A model generated the notes under the pieces. It made no database searches. It saw only the letters and a program-made list of their open reading frames with translations, and was not told the origin of the DNA. Positions 40,554 through 49,875 of a stretch of 51,734 nucleotides of DNA are shown in pieces (within the stretch, counting starts at the first letter, position 1; each line of letters starts with the position of its first letter). Where the stretch lies: the NCBI GenBank assembly GCA_052326585.1, contig JBKQLU010000068.1, forward strand, positions 1 through 51,734. The letters are read 5' to 3'. The stretch is from JAPLJC01 sp052326585 (lineage in GTDB: Bacteria; Desulfobacterota; Desulfobaccia; Desulfobaccales; 0-14-0-80-60-11). The translations under genes were made by a program, and so were the position numbers.

Positions 40554-41903
40554 ATGGATATGCTGCCCCGGCTTGCCGTCCTGGTAGTGGACGATGAGCC
40601 TAATATCCGGAAAACCCTGACCATTTCTTTGGAAGCCGAGGGTCATCCGGTGGTGGCGGTGAGTAACGCCCATGACGCCTTGAGCGAGGCGAATCGCCGC
40701 TTCTTCGACCTGGCGCTGGTGGACCTGCGTCTGGGAACGGAATCCGGCCTGGTGCTGCTGCCGGCCTTACTGGCCGCCTGTCCCTGGGTGAAGATCGTGG
40801 TGATGACCGCCTATGCCTCCATCGACACCGCGGTGGAGGCTATGCGCCGGGGGGCCTTCGACTACCTGCCCAAGCCTTTTACCCACGACCAGGTGGCCGC
40901 CTTGACCCGCAAGATTGCCGAGGTGCGGGCCCTGGAACAGAAGGTGGCGTCGTTGCAGGAGGTCTTGAACCAGGCGGTGCCGGAAGCCGACCTGGCCAGC
41001 CGCAACCCGGCCATGCAACGGACCCTGGAGATGGCCCACAAGGTGGCGGACAGCGCCGCCACCATCTTGATCCGCGGCGAGAGCGGCACCGGCAAGACGG
41101 TCCTGGCGCGGGCCATCCATTCCTGGAGCCGCCGCGGCGGCAACACCTTCGGGATGGTTTCCTGCCCGTCACTGTCCCTGGAACTTCTGGAGAGCGAGCT
41201 CTTCGGGCATGTGAAGGGCGCCTTTACCGGGGCGCTGCGCGACCATCCGGGGCGCATCGCCGCCTGTGAGGGCGGCACCCTGTTTCTCGATGAGATCGGG
41301 GATTTGCCGCTGCGCTTGCAGCCCAAACTGCTGCGGGTCCTGGAGGACAAGGAATACGAGCGGGTTGGCGATCTGGTCACCCGCAAGGCCGACGTGCGCA
41401 TCATTGCCGCCACCAGCCTGGATCTCGAAGAAGCCGTCAAGGAACGGCGCTTCCGGGAGGATCTGCTTTACCGGTTAAACGTGGTGGAAATCGTGGTCCC
41501 GCCGCTTAGAGAGCGGCGTGAAGATATCCTGCCGCTGGCCGAGCGCCTTCTGGCTTTCTTCGCCAGGCAGAATCACCGCGGCCTCCAGGGCTTCTCCGCC
41601 GAGGCCCGGGACCGGCTCCGGGATTATGACTGGCCGGGCAACGTGCGGGAGTTGCGCAATACCATGGAACGCGCCGTCCTGCTGGGAAGTGGGGAGCGTC
41701 TCGGCATGGAACATCTGCCCCTGCACCTGGCCCCGGCGAAACCGGAACCGCAGGTGGGTGACCTGGTGACCCTGGAAGAGATCGAGGAGAGACATATCCG
41801 GCGGGTGCTGGCGGCCACCAGGACCTTGGAGGAGGCGGCCCAGGTGCTGGCTTTGGATCCCGCTACCCTCTGGCGGCGCCGTAAGAAATACGGGATAAAT
41901 TGA
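40554..41903 (+). CDS. Sigma-54-dependent NtrC-type response regulator
   Basis: The 449-residue protein has a receiver domain (acidic pocket VVDDE, phosphorylated Asp57, Thr in MTAYAS, Lys in PKPF), an AAA+ domain with GESGTGKT and the sigma-54-contacting GAFTGA, and a Fis-type C-terminal helix-turn-helix. GGGGAGG precedes ATG 40554, and TTGACA lies at 40503. It is followed after 145 bp by a histidine kinase and then the kdp genes, where most bacteria have KdpE. It probably activates an RpoN promoter in this region; a partial match (TGGC, 7 bp, TTGT) lies at 42011-42025 before the kinase gene. Confidence 0.94.
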   Translation: MDMLPRLAVLVVDDEPNIRKTLTISLEAEGHPVVAVSNAHDALSEANRRFFDLALVDLRLGTESGLVLLPALLAACPWVKIVVMTAYASIDTAVEAMRRGAFDYLPKPFTHDQVAALTRKIAEVRALEQKVASLQEVLNQAVPEADLASRNPAMQRTLEMAHKVADSAATILIRGESGTGKTVLARAIHSWSRRGGNTFGMVSCPSLSLELLESELFGHVKGAFTGALRDHPGRIAACEGGTLFLDEIGDLPLRLQPKLLRVLEDKEYERVGDLVTRKADVRIIAATSLDLEEAVKERRFREDLLYRLNVVEIVVPPLRERREDILPLAERLLAFFARQNHRGLQGFSAEARDRLRDYDWPGNVRELRNTMERAVLLGSGERLGMEHLPLHLAPAKPEPQVGDLVTLEEIEERHIRRVLAATRTLEEAAQVLALDPATLWRRRKKYGIN

Positions 41904-42048
41904 CAACTTCAATTTGCATCCCAGACCTTGCCATTCCTATCTTGAAGGCCCAAGCTCCTGCCGGCAAAATAATCCTGCAGTATCCGTAGATTATTCTGAA
42001 TATTTGCAACTGGCCTAAAGATTGTTATCATTCCCACGGGAGCACGTT

Positions 42049-43857
42049 ATGAGCATCAGGACCAAACTGATCTGGGTCTTTGCCGGATTCATCATAATTT
42101 TGGCGGCGGTGGCCCTGGTGAGCTTTCACACCCTCAATGAATCGAGCCGGGCCATCGACCGGATCATGCGGGAGAACTACAATAGCGTGGAAGCCTGCTA
42201 CAAGTTGAAAGACGCCAGCGAGCGGCTCGATTACCTGGGGGAAGTCTCTATTTGGGAAAAACCGGCCGACTGGGAGCGCCAAAATAATGAGGTGATCGAT
42301 GAGCTGGAACGGAACCTCAAACTTACCCAGGTAAATGTGACCCTCCCGGGGGAGCGGGAACTGACCGATCGGCTGGCGGAACTCTGGCTCTCCTACCACC
42401 GGGAGTTAAAGAATTTTTATCAATCAGTGAATTCCGGCGCCCCCATTAGAGACCTTTATCGGAATACCCTGTTGCCCCGCTCTCAAGCGTTTCGAGCCAC
42501 CGCCCAAAAAATCCTGGAGTTAAATTTAAATAATATGGTGGCTGTGGATGGCCAGGCGCACCTGATGGCGGTGCATACCAGAAATATCATGCTGCTCTTG
42601 TTGAGCAGCGGCATCCTGGTGGCGTTGGGCTTCATCGTCTTGATGGGGCCGAATATTTGGGGCCCCATAACCCGTCTGACGCAATCGGTGAGCGAAATCG
42701 AGAAAGGCAATCTCGACCTGGTGGTGAACGCCACTTCCCGGGACGAAATCGGACGACTGGCGGAAGCCTTCAACAAGATGGCCGCGACCCTGCGGGAGGT
42801 GCGGCGGAGTGACCGGGCCCAGCTCCTGCGCACCCAGAAATCGACCCTGCTGGCCCTCAACAGCCTGCGCGATGCCGTGGCCATCTGCGATCTGGGCGGT
42901 AAGATTGAACTGGCCAATGAGGTGGCCCAGCGCCTCTTCGGCTTGCATCCCGACGCGACCCTGGCCGGATTGGGGCACGACAAATTGATCCGACTCTTCC
43001 AGCAGGCCTGTCAGGAGGAACGTGCCATTTTCCCCAAGGGCTACGACACCGCCATCCAGATTTTTCTGGAGGAAGAGGAACATTTTTTCCTCCCTGAGGC
43101 CATTCCTATTTTCGATGAAGGCCGGCATCTGATGGGGGTGACCCTGATGCTGGCGGAGGTCACCCGTCTGCGCCGCCTGGATGAGGTGAAAAACGGTTTG
43201 ATCTCCACCGTTTCCCATGAATTGAAAACGCCCCTGACCTCGGTGCGTCTGGCGATTCACCTGCTCCTCAGTGAAAAGATCGGGCCGCTGTCCGCTACAC
43301 AGTCGGAGGTCCTCGAAGCGGCTCGTCAGGATAGCGATCGGCTCTATCGAGTCATTGAAGACCTGCTGGATATAAGCCGCATCGAGTCCGGCGGCGCTGA
43401 GATGCAGTTGCAGACGGTGGAGGTGGAATCCTTGCTCTTGCAAGTGACCGAGAAAGTGAGGCCGGCCTTCAAGGACCATGGGATCGCCCTGAGCCTCGAG
43501 GCGTCGGCGGAGGCGCCGCCGGTGCTCGCCGATTCGCAGCGTATATCGCTGGTCTTCGATAATCTTTTCAGCAACGCCCTCAAATATACGCCCAGAGGGG
43601 GAGTGGTGCGCGTCTCGGCCCGGGGCGCAGATGGGATGGTCCAGTTCATGGTGGAGGATACCGGCATCGGGATCGCGCCGGAATATCTGCCGCGCCTCTT
43701 CGAGAAATTTTTCCGGGTGCCGGGGCAGGAGCAGGTGGACTCCGGGTTAGGGCTTACCATCGCCAAAGAAATTGTCGCGGCCCACGGGGGGCGCATCGAG
43801 GTGGCCAGCCAGCCGGGCAAGGGGACCAAGTTCACTTTCACCGTCAAGGCGGCTTAA
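42049..43857 (+). CDS. Membrane sensor histidine kinase
   Basis: The 602-residue protein has TM1 (about residues 8-28), a roughly 150-residue helical extracytoplasmic sensor, TM2 (LLLLSSGILVALGFIVLMG), HAMP (ITRLTQSVSEIEKGNLDLVVNATSRDEIGRLAEAFNKM), a PAS-like domain, HisKA with His390 in SHELKTP and HATPase_c with N and G boxes (NLFSNALKYTP, VEDTGIGIAP, GLGLTIAKEIV). It resembles KinB-type kinases. GGGAG precedes ATG 42049. It is presumably the partner of the adjacent sigma-54 regulator and, by position, may control kdpFABC. Confidence 0.93.
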   Translation: MSIRTKLIWVFAGFIIILAAVALVSFHTLNESSRAIDRIMRENYNSVEACYKLKDASERLDYLGEVSIWEKPADWERQNNEVIDELERNLKLTQVNVTLPGERELTDRLAELWLSYHRELKNFYQSVNSGAPIRDLYRNTLLPRSQAFRATAQKILELNLNNMVAVDGQAHLMAVHTRNIMLLLLSSGILVALGFIVLMGPNIWGPITRLTQSVSEIEKGNLDLVVNATSRDEIGRLAEAFNKMAATLREVRRSDRAQLLRTQKSTLLALNSLRDAVAICDLGGKIELANEVAQRLFGLHPDATLAGLGHDKLIRLFQQACQEERAIFPKGYDTAIQIFLEEEEHFFLPEAIPIFDEGRHLMGVTLMLAEVTRLRRLDEVKNGLISTVSHELKTPLTSVRLAIHLLLSEKIGPLSATQSEVLEAARQDSDRLYRVIEDLLDISRIESGGAEMQLQTVEVESLLLQVTEKVRPAFKDHGIALSLEASAEAPPVLADSQRISLVFDNLFSNALKYTPRGGVVRVSARGADGMVQFMVEDTGIGIAPEYLPRLFEKFFRVPGQEQVDSGLGLTIAKEIVAAHGGRIEVASQPGKGTKFTFTVKAA

Positions 43858-43878
43858 GCCGGCCGGGCCAAGCCGGCT
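43857..43878 (+). other. Perfect 7-bp hairpin between kinase gene and kdp
   Basis: Arms AGCCGGC and GCCGGCT around an 8-base loop, starting at the stop codon of the kinase gene. There is no T-run. It may modulate read-through into kdp. Confidence 0.4.
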
Positions 43879-43916
43879 CAGGGTCTAAATCAAGAATCTG
43901 GAAAGGGAATTAATCC

Positions 43917-44015
43917 ATGGACCTCGTTTGGGTAACCATCACCCTGCTCTTCTTTGTGATTTGCCTGGGTTACGTCTGCTTCCTGGCCAGGGAGGGCAAG
44001 ACATGGAAAACCTGA
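43917..44015 (+). CDS. 32-residue single-pass membrane protein upstream of kdpF
   Basis: ATG 43917 opens a 32-codon frame: a short acidic start, one hydrophobic helix (about residues 4-24, VWVTITLLFFVICLGYVCFLA) and a positively charged end (REGKTWKT). AAAGGGAA precedes the ATG. Its last codons overlap the start of kdpF by 13 bp in another frame, suggesting coupling. Small hydrophobic ORFs precede kdpF in other kdp operons; whether this one is a pump subunit is not known. Confidence 0.6.
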   Translation: MDLVWVTITLLFFVICLGYVCFLAREGKTWKT

Positions 44016-44086
44016 TCGTGGGCCTGGTGGCCTTTGGCCTGCTCATCTATCTTTTTATGGTGCTGCTGCGCCCGCAAAAGTTCTAA
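44003..44086 (+). CDS. kdpF: KdpF, small subunit of the potassium pump
   Basis: The 27-residue product (one membrane helix, GLVAFGLLIYLFMVLL, then RPQKF) matches the KdpF pattern ending in LLRPEKF. KdpF stabilises the KdpABC complex in the inner membrane. It begins inside the preceding small ORF and ends 15 bp before kdpA. Confidence 0.9.
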   Translation: MENLIVGLVAFGLLIYLFMVLLRPQKF

Positions 44087-44101
44087 ATCTGGGATGCCGT
44101 A

Positions 44102-45904
44102 ATGAATACCAGCGGTTGGACCCAATTAGTTCTCTTCGGCGTCATCCTGCTGGCCCTCACCAAGCCCATGGGGCTTTACCTGGTGAGGGTGCTGGATGCG
44201 GAAGGCCGCACCTTCCTCGATCCGGTTTTAAAGCCGGTGGAGCGCCTGATCTACCGCCTGGCCGGGATCGACCCTGGCAGGGAGCAGGACTGGAAAGGCT
44301 ATGCCGTCTCCGTCCTGATCTTCAGTCTGGTCACCATGCTGCTGACCTATTTCATCCTGCGGCTGCAATACTTCTTGCCCCTTAACCCCCAGGGTTTTGG
44401 CGGGGTGGCCGGGGATCTTTCCTTTGAGACCGCAGCCAGTTTTCTCGCCAACGCCAGCTATCAGAACTATAGCGCTGAAACCACCATGTCCTACCTCTCC
44501 CAGATGGTGGCGCTGGCCGCACAATGTTTTTTCGCAACGGCCACGGCCATCGCCGTAGCCGCCGTCCTGGTGCGGGGTCTGGCCCGGGATAAGGCTGCGA
44601 CCCTGGGGAATTTCTGGGCCGATCAGACCCGCATCTGCCTTTACCTGCTGCTCCCCATCTCTCTGGTGTTTGCCGTGTTCCTGGTCTCCCAGGGGATGAT
44701 CCAAAATTTCAGCGCCTACACCACGGCCCGGGTGGTGGAACCCTTTACCACCCAAATCGCCAAGAAGGACGCCAGCGCCCAGGAGGTCAAGGATGCCCTG
44801 GGCCGCACGGTAATGGAAGAGGTTAAGGTGGAGACCCAGACCATCCCCCAGGGTCCCATGGCCTCTCAGGTCGCCATCAAGATGCTGGGCAGTAATGGCG
44901 GCGGTTTCACCAACGCCAACGCCGCCCATCCTTTTGAGAATCCCACGCCGCTGTCGAACTTCATCCAGATGCTGTCCATCTTCCTGATACCCAGCGGCCT
45001 GACTTATTATCTGGGCCGCCAGTTAAGGAACCAGAAGCACGGCTGGTCGGTATGGGCCGCCATGTTTTTGCTCTTCCTGGTGGGCGTGCTCATCTGCTGG
45101 GGGGCGGAAACCTATGGCAACCCGCGGCTGACAGCCCTGGGCCTCGACCCCGCGGCCAGCGCCATGGAAGGTAAGGAAGTCCGCTTCGGCATCTTTAATT
45201 CCGCGCTGTTTACCACGATAACCACGGACTCCTCCTGCGGCGCGGTCAACGCCATGCTCGACTCCTTCACGCCCCTGGGCGGTTTGGTGGCGATGTTCAA
45301 CATCCATCTGGGGGAGGTCATCTTCGGCGGCGCCGGGTCCGGCCTCTTCGGCATGCTGGTCTTCGTGGTCCTGGCCATCTTCCTGGCGGGCCTGATGGTG
45401 GGCCGCACCCCGGAATACCTGGGAAAAAAGATCGAGTCCTTCGACGTCCAGGTGGCGGCCCTGTCTATTCTGGTGCCCAGCGTCTTCCTGCTGGGCTTCA
45501 CCGCCTTGGCCGCCTCCAGCGCCTGGGGCATCAGGGCCATAGGCAATAGCGGGCCCCACGGCTTCAGCGAGATACTCTACGCCTTCAGTTCCTGTATCGG
45601 CAACAACGGCAGCGCCTTTGCCGGCCTGTCGGCCAATACCCTCTGGTATAACCTGACCCTGGGGCTGGCCACCCTGGTCGGGCGCTTCTTATCCATCGTG
45701 CCGGTATTGGCGCTAGCCGGCAGCCTGGCGGCCAAAAAGACCATCCCGGTGAGCGACGGCAGTTTTCCGGTTTCCGGCGCCACTTTTACCCTACTCCTCG
45801 TGGGCACCATCATCATCGTGGGGGCACTGACCTTCTTCCCGGCCATCAGCCTGGGCCCCATCGTGGAGCACTTCCTTATGATGAATTCTCATAAGTTATT
45901 CTAA
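44102..45904 (+). CDS. kdpA: KdpA, potassium-binding channel-like subunit
   Basis: The 600-residue membrane protein belongs to the SKT superfamily. About ten hydrophobic segments form four repeated pore units, with filter-like loops such as MLGSNGGGFTNANAAHPFENPT, TTDSSCGAVNAML and SCIGNNGSAFAG. It takes up K+ with high affinity in the KdpFABC pump. The ATG lies 15 bp after kdpF. Confidence 0.98.
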   Translation: MNTSGWTQLVLFGVILLALTKPMGLYLVRVLDAEGRTFLDPVLKPVERLIYRLAGIDPGREQDWKGYAVSVLIFSLVTMLLTYFILRLQYFLPLNPQGFGGVAGDLSFETAASFLANASYQNYSAETTMSYLSQMVALAAQCFFATATAIAVAAVLVRGLARDKAATLGNFWADQTRICLYLLLPISLVFAVFLVSQGMIQNFSAYTTARVVEPFTTQIAKKDASAQEVKDALGRTVMEEVKVETQTIPQGPMASQVAIKMLGSNGGGFTNANAAHPFENPTPLSNFIQMLSIFLIPSGLTYYLGRQLRNQKHGWSVWAAMFLLFLVGVLICWGAETYGNPRLTALGLDPAASAMEGKEVRFGIFNSALFTTITTDSSCGAVNAMLDSFTPLGGLVAMFNIHLGEVIFGGAGSGLFGMLVFVVLAIFLAGLMVGRTPEYLGKKIESFDVQVAALSILVPSVFLLGFTALAASSAWGIRAIGNSGPHGFSEILYAFSSCIGNNGSAFAGLSANTLWYNLTLGLATLVGRFLSIVPVLALAGSLAAKKTIPVSDGSFPVSGATFTLLLVGTIIIVGALTFFPAISLGPIVEHFLMMNSHKLF

Positions 45905-45915
45905 GGGCTCCGACG

Positions 45916-47946
45916 ATGGCTGCCAATGTGAAAGCCCGCTCATTGTTTGATAAGACGATCCTGATCCCGGCGATCGGGGATTCCTTCCGGAAGCTCGACC
46001 CCCGTCTGATGGTTGGTAATCCGGTGATGTTTGTGGCCTTGGCGGGGGCTGCGGTGACGACGGCCAAACTCTTTTATACCCCTTTACGTGGAGGGTCCTG
46101 GGGTTTCTTTCTGCAGATCGCTCTGTGGCTCTGGTTCACGGTGCTGTTCGCCAACTTTGCCGAGGCCATGGCGGAAGGGCGGGGCAAGGCCCAGGCGGCC
46201 ACCCTGCGCAAGGCTCGGACCCGGGCCATTGCCAATCGTCGGTTGCCCGGCGGGGTCATCGAGTCAATCCCGGCAGAAGCTCTGCGCAAAGGCGATGTCT
46301 TCCTGGTTAAGGCTAATGAGGTGATTCCGGCGGACGGCGAAGTTATCGAAGGCGCGGCCACGGTGAATGAATCGGCCATCACCGGGGAGTCGGCCCCGGT
46401 GATTCGCGAGGCCGGCGGCGATCGCAGCGCCGTCACCGGTGGCACCCAGGTGCTCTCCGACGAGATCGTGGTGCAGGTCACCGCCAACCCGGGGGAGAGC
46501 TTCATGGACCGGATGATCGCCCTGATCGAAGGCGCCAGCCGGCAGAAGACCCCCAACGAAATCGCCCTGACCATCCTGCTGGCGGCCATGACTATTATCT
46601 TTTTGGTGGTGATCGTCACCCTGAAGCTCTTTGGGACTTATGCGCAGGTGGACTTCTCTGTGCCAGTCCTGGCCGCTCTGCTGGTCTGCCTGATCCCCAC
46701 CACTATCGGCGGCTTGCTGAGCGCCATCGGCATCGCCGGCATCGACCGGCTGGTGCAGCAAAACGTCCTGGCCATGAGCGGCCGCGCCGCCGAGGCTGCC
46801 GGTGATGTGGACGTGCTCCTGTTGGACAAGACCGGCACCATCACCCTGGGCAACCGCCAGGCGGTGGAGTTCCTCCCGGCCCCGGGAGTCGATGTTAAAG
46901 AACTGGCCAGCGTGGCGCAGTTCGCCTCCCTGGTCGATGAAACGCCAGAAGGACGCAGCATCGTGGTGCTGGCAAAGCAATACGGCCTCAGGGGAAGGGA
47001 TCTGCGTGAGTTCCCTAACGCCGAGTTTGTCCCTTTCAGCGCCAGGACCCGCATGAGCGGCGTCAATCTCGAGGGCGAGCAATACCGCAAAGGCGCCCCG
47101 GATGCCGTGCAAGAGTTCGTTGGCGGGCCGCTGCCTCCGGAGGTGGATGCCGAGATCCAGCGCATCGGCTCCCTGGGCGGCACCCCCCTGGTGGTGGCCG
47201 GCTCCGGAAAAATCTATGGTGTGGTCTATCTCAAGGACATCGTCAAGGGCGGCCTGGCGGACCGTTTCCTGCGCTACCGGGCCATGGGCATCACCACCAT
47301 CATGATTACCGGTGACAATCCCCTCACTGCCGCGGCCATCGCCAAAGAGGCCGGTGTCGATGATTTCCTGGCCCAGGCCAAACCGGAAGACAAACTGGCC
47401 ATGATTCAGCGGCAACAGGCGGCCGGACACCTGGTGGCCATGACCGGCGACGGCACCAACGACGCGCCGGCCCTGGCGCAGGCCGACGTGGGCGTGGCCA
47501 TGAACACCGGCACCCAGGCGGCCAAAGAGGCCGGTAACATGGTGGATCTCGACTCTAACCCCACCAAACTCATCGAGATCGTAGAGATCGGCAAGCAGCT
47601 ACTCATGACCCGGGGCGCCCTCACCACCTTCAGCGTCGCCAACGACGTAGCCAAATACTTTGCCATCATCCCGGCCATGCTCATGGCGACTTTCCCCCAA
47701 ATCGCCCCCTTCAACATCATGAAACTGGCCTCGTCGGAAAGCGCCATTCTCAGTGCAGTGATCTTCAATGCCCTGATCATTATTGTCCTGATTCCCCTGG
47801 CCTTGAAGGGCATCAAGTTCCGCCCCCTGGGGGCTGCTGCCATTTTGCGGCGCAATCTGCTGATCTATGGCCTGGGCGGCGTCATCGTGCCGTTTATCAG
47901 CATCAAGCTCATCGACTTGGTCGTCACCGCCCTGCACCTGGCCTGA
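45916..47946 (+). CDS. kdpB: KdpB, P-type ATPase subunit
   Basis: The 676-residue catalytic subunit carries the actuator motif TGES, the phosphorylation motif DKTGTIT (Asp304), KGAPD, the hinge TGDGTNDAPALAQADVG and about seven membrane helices. ATP hydrolysis here drives K+ through KdpA. It lies 11 bp after kdpA. Confidence 0.98.
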   Translation: MAANVKARSLFDKTILIPAIGDSFRKLDPRLMVGNPVMFVALAGAAVTTAKLFYTPLRGGSWGFFLQIALWLWFTVLFANFAEAMAEGRGKAQAATLRKARTRAIANRRLPGGVIESIPAEALRKGDVFLVKANEVIPADGEVIEGAATVNESAITGESAPVIREAGGDRSAVTGGTQVLSDEIVVQVTANPGESFMDRMIALIEGASRQKTPNEIALTILLAAMTIIFLVVIVTLKLFGTYAQVDFSVPVLAALLVCLIPTTIGGLLSAIGIAGIDRLVQQNVLAMSGRAAEAAGDVDVLLLDKTGTITLGNRQAVEFLPAPGVDVKELASVAQFASLVDETPEGRSIVVLAKQYGLRGRDLREFPNAEFVPFSARTRMSGVNLEGEQYRKGAPDAVQEFVGGPLPPEVDAEIQRIGSLGGTPLVVAGSGKIYGVVYLKDIVKGGLADRFLRYRAMGITTIMITGDNPLTAAAIAKEAGVDDFLAQAKPEDKLAMIQRQQAAGHLVAMTGDGTNDAPALAQADVGVAMNTGTQAAKEAGNMVDLDSNPTKLIEIVEIGKQLLMTRGALTTFSVANDVAKYFAIIPAMLMATFPQIAPFNIMKLASSESAILSAVIFNALIIIVLIPLALKGIKFRPLGAAAILRRNLLIYGLGGVIVPFISIKLIDLVVTALHLA

Positions 47947-47959
47947 GAGAGAGCGAGAT

Positions 47960-48556
47960 ATGAATATCCAGGGACTGCTCCAAGAAATCAAGGTTTCGGC
48001 CCTGGTCACCTTGAGCCTGTTGATCATCCTGTGCGGCCTCTATCCCCTGGCGGTCTGGGGGATCGCCCAGGTGGCCTTTCCCAACCAGGCCAATGGCTCT
48101 CTGATGGAGCTTAAGGGGAAGGTGGCCGGCAGTAGTCTAATAGCCCAAAACTTCAGCGGGGCCCAGTATTTCCACCCGCGGCCCTCGGCCGCGGGCGACA
48201 CCGGCTATGACGGCACCAGCTCCGGCGGCAGCAACCTGGGCCCGTTGTCCCAGAAGCTCAGCGATCAGGTGAAGGAGCGGGTGGAGAGGTATCGCGCCGA
48301 AAATAACCTGCCGGCCGGAACCCTGGTTCCAGCCGATGCGGTGACCGCCTCCAGCAGCGGCCTGGACCCCCATATCGGTCTCAGCAATGCCGCTTTTCAG
48401 GCCACGCGGGTTGCCCAGGCCAGAAAGTTGAGTAAAGATAAGGTCCAGGACCTCCTGCAAAAATATACCGAAGGGCCTGACCTGGGTTTTTTGGGAGAGC
48501 CCGGGGTTAACGTGCTGCGGCTCAATCTGGCCCTGGATGCCATAATGGTCCAGTAG
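47960..48556 (+). CDS. kdpC: KdpC subunit of the potassium pump
   Basis: The 198-residue protein has one N-terminal membrane helix and a periplasmic domain with the family motifs FHPRPSAA, GGSNLGP, VPADAVTASSSGLDPHI and VNVLRLNLALD. ATG 47960 lies 13 bp after kdpB and just past GAGCGAGA. Confidence 0.97.
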   Translation: MNIQGLLQEIKVSALVTLSLLIILCGLYPLAVWGIAQVAFPNQANGSLMELKGKVAGSSLIAQNFSGAQYFHPRPSAAGDTGYDGTSSGGSNLGPLSQKLSDQVKERVERYRAENNLPAGTLVPADAVTASSSGLDPHIGLSNAAFQATRVAQARKLSKDKVQDLLQKYTEGPDLGFLGEPGVNVLRLNLALDAIMVQ

Positions 48557-48648
48557 TGCCGTTTGCGGTTCAAGGATTAACCGCATAACCGGGATCGCCA
48601 GGGCTCGGCTTCTAGTTGCATAACTGCACGGCGCAAAGGCACCTGCAC

Positions 48649-49803
48649 ATGGAACCCGATAAGATGGCGGAAGACAAGGCCCTCAGTTTCCTGCGCCTGA
48701 TCCGCCGCGCCCAGCGCGGCAAGTTGAAGATCTATCTCGGGTACGGGGCTGGGGTCGGGAAGACCTGGCAGATGCTCCAGGAAGGACACCGCCTGAAGGA
48801 AGAGGGGGTGGACATCGTGGTGGGGCTGGTGGAGACCCATGGCCGGGTGGAGACGGCCAAACTCCTCGAAGGTCTGGAGGTCGTGCCCCGGCGTCAGGTG
48901 CAATATCGCGGCATCACCCTGGAGGAGATGGATCTGGACGCGGTACTGGCACGGAAGCCTGAAGTGGCCCTGGTGGATGAACTGGCCCACTCCAATGTGC
49001 CGGGAAGCAAGAACCCCAAACGTTATCAAGACGTTGAGGACCTGTTGCGCGTCGGCATCCACGTCATCAGCACCCTCAACATCCAGCACCTCGAAAGCCT
49101 TTATGACCTGGTGGAGGCCCACATCGGGGTCAAGGTCCACGAGCGCATCCCCGACACCGTGTTGGCCGAGGCCGATGACATTATCAACGTGGACATCTCC
49201 CCGGAGGATTTGCTGCGGCGCCTCCGGGAAGGCAAGATCTATCCTCCGGACCGGGTGGCCGTGGCCCTGGAAAACTTTTTTAAACGCGTCAATCTAGACC
49301 AACTCCGGGAATTGACGCTCAGGGAGCTGGCCTCCCAGATTGACTCGAAGCGCCGCACCGAGCCGGAGGATAATCCCGAGGCCGCGCCGGAACAGGTGAT
49401 GGTCTGCATCAGCTCCCGCGGTCCCAATCCCGCCGCCCTGCTGCGCTATGGCTCCCGCCTCGCCGGCCGCCTCAATACCACCTGGTATGCGGTTTACGTC
49501 CAGACCTCCCGGGAGGAATCCACCGTGATCGATGCGGCCACCCAGCGCCAGCTCTCCGATAGCCTCACCCTGGCCAAACAGTTGGGGGCCATGGTTTTTC
49601 CCTATAAGGGGGAGGACGTCGCGGCCACGATCCTCCATTTTGCCAAGGAATACCGGGTCAGTCACATCATCATCGGCAGGCCGGGCCGGCTGCCGGCCTG
49701 GAAACGCTGGCTGGGCCGAAAAACCGTCGCCGAGCAATTGATCTTCGCGGCCCCCCCGGGCGTGACCATTGTGGTGCGGGATACTTCTTCATTTCTTTTT
49801 TAG
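48649..49803 (+). CDS. kdpD: KdpD-like sensor lacking the kinase half
   Basis: The 385-residue protein contains the KdpD N-terminal domain (Walker A GYGAGVGKT; VETHGR; VDELAHSN; DVEDLL) and a universal-stress-protein domain (VMVCISSRGPN to the C-terminus), where KdpD binds ATP and c-di-AMP in other bacteria. The four membrane helices, GAF, HisKA and ATPase domains of full KdpD (about 890 aa) are absent, and the frame stops normally. Truncated KdpDs are known from Anabaena. ATG 48649 was chosen over an upstream TTG. It may adjust the pump or the separate histidine kinase encoded upstream. Confidence 0.92.
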   Translation: MEPDKMAEDKALSFLRLIRRAQRGKLKIYLGYGAGVGKTWQMLQEGHRLKEEGVDIVVGLVETHGRVETAKLLEGLEVVPRRQVQYRGITLEEMDLDAVLARKPEVALVDELAHSNVPGSKNPKRYQDVEDLLRVGIHVISTLNIQHLESLYDLVEAHIGVKVHERIPDTVLAEADDIINVDISPEDLLRRLREGKIYPPDRVAVALENFFKRVNLDQLRELTLRELASQIDSKRRTEPEDNPEAAPEQVMVCISSRGPNPAALLRYGSRLAGRLNTTWYAVYVQTSREESTVIDAATQRQLSDSLTLAKQLGAMVFPYKGEDVAATILHFAKEYRVSHIIIGRPGRLPAWKRWLGRKTVAEQLIFAAPPGVTIVVRDTSSFLF

Positions 49804-49875
49804 AGTCAGGTGCAGATTTTCCTTTAAAAAAGACTCCTGCTTAATTAACCGGCAGGGAGCCATCGCCAACCGCCA

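Noticed and set aside
42011..42026. Confident sigma-54 promoter before the histidine kinase
   Set aside because: TGGC and TTG are present at proper spacing, but the conserved C of the -12 GC pair and most of the -24 consensus are missing.
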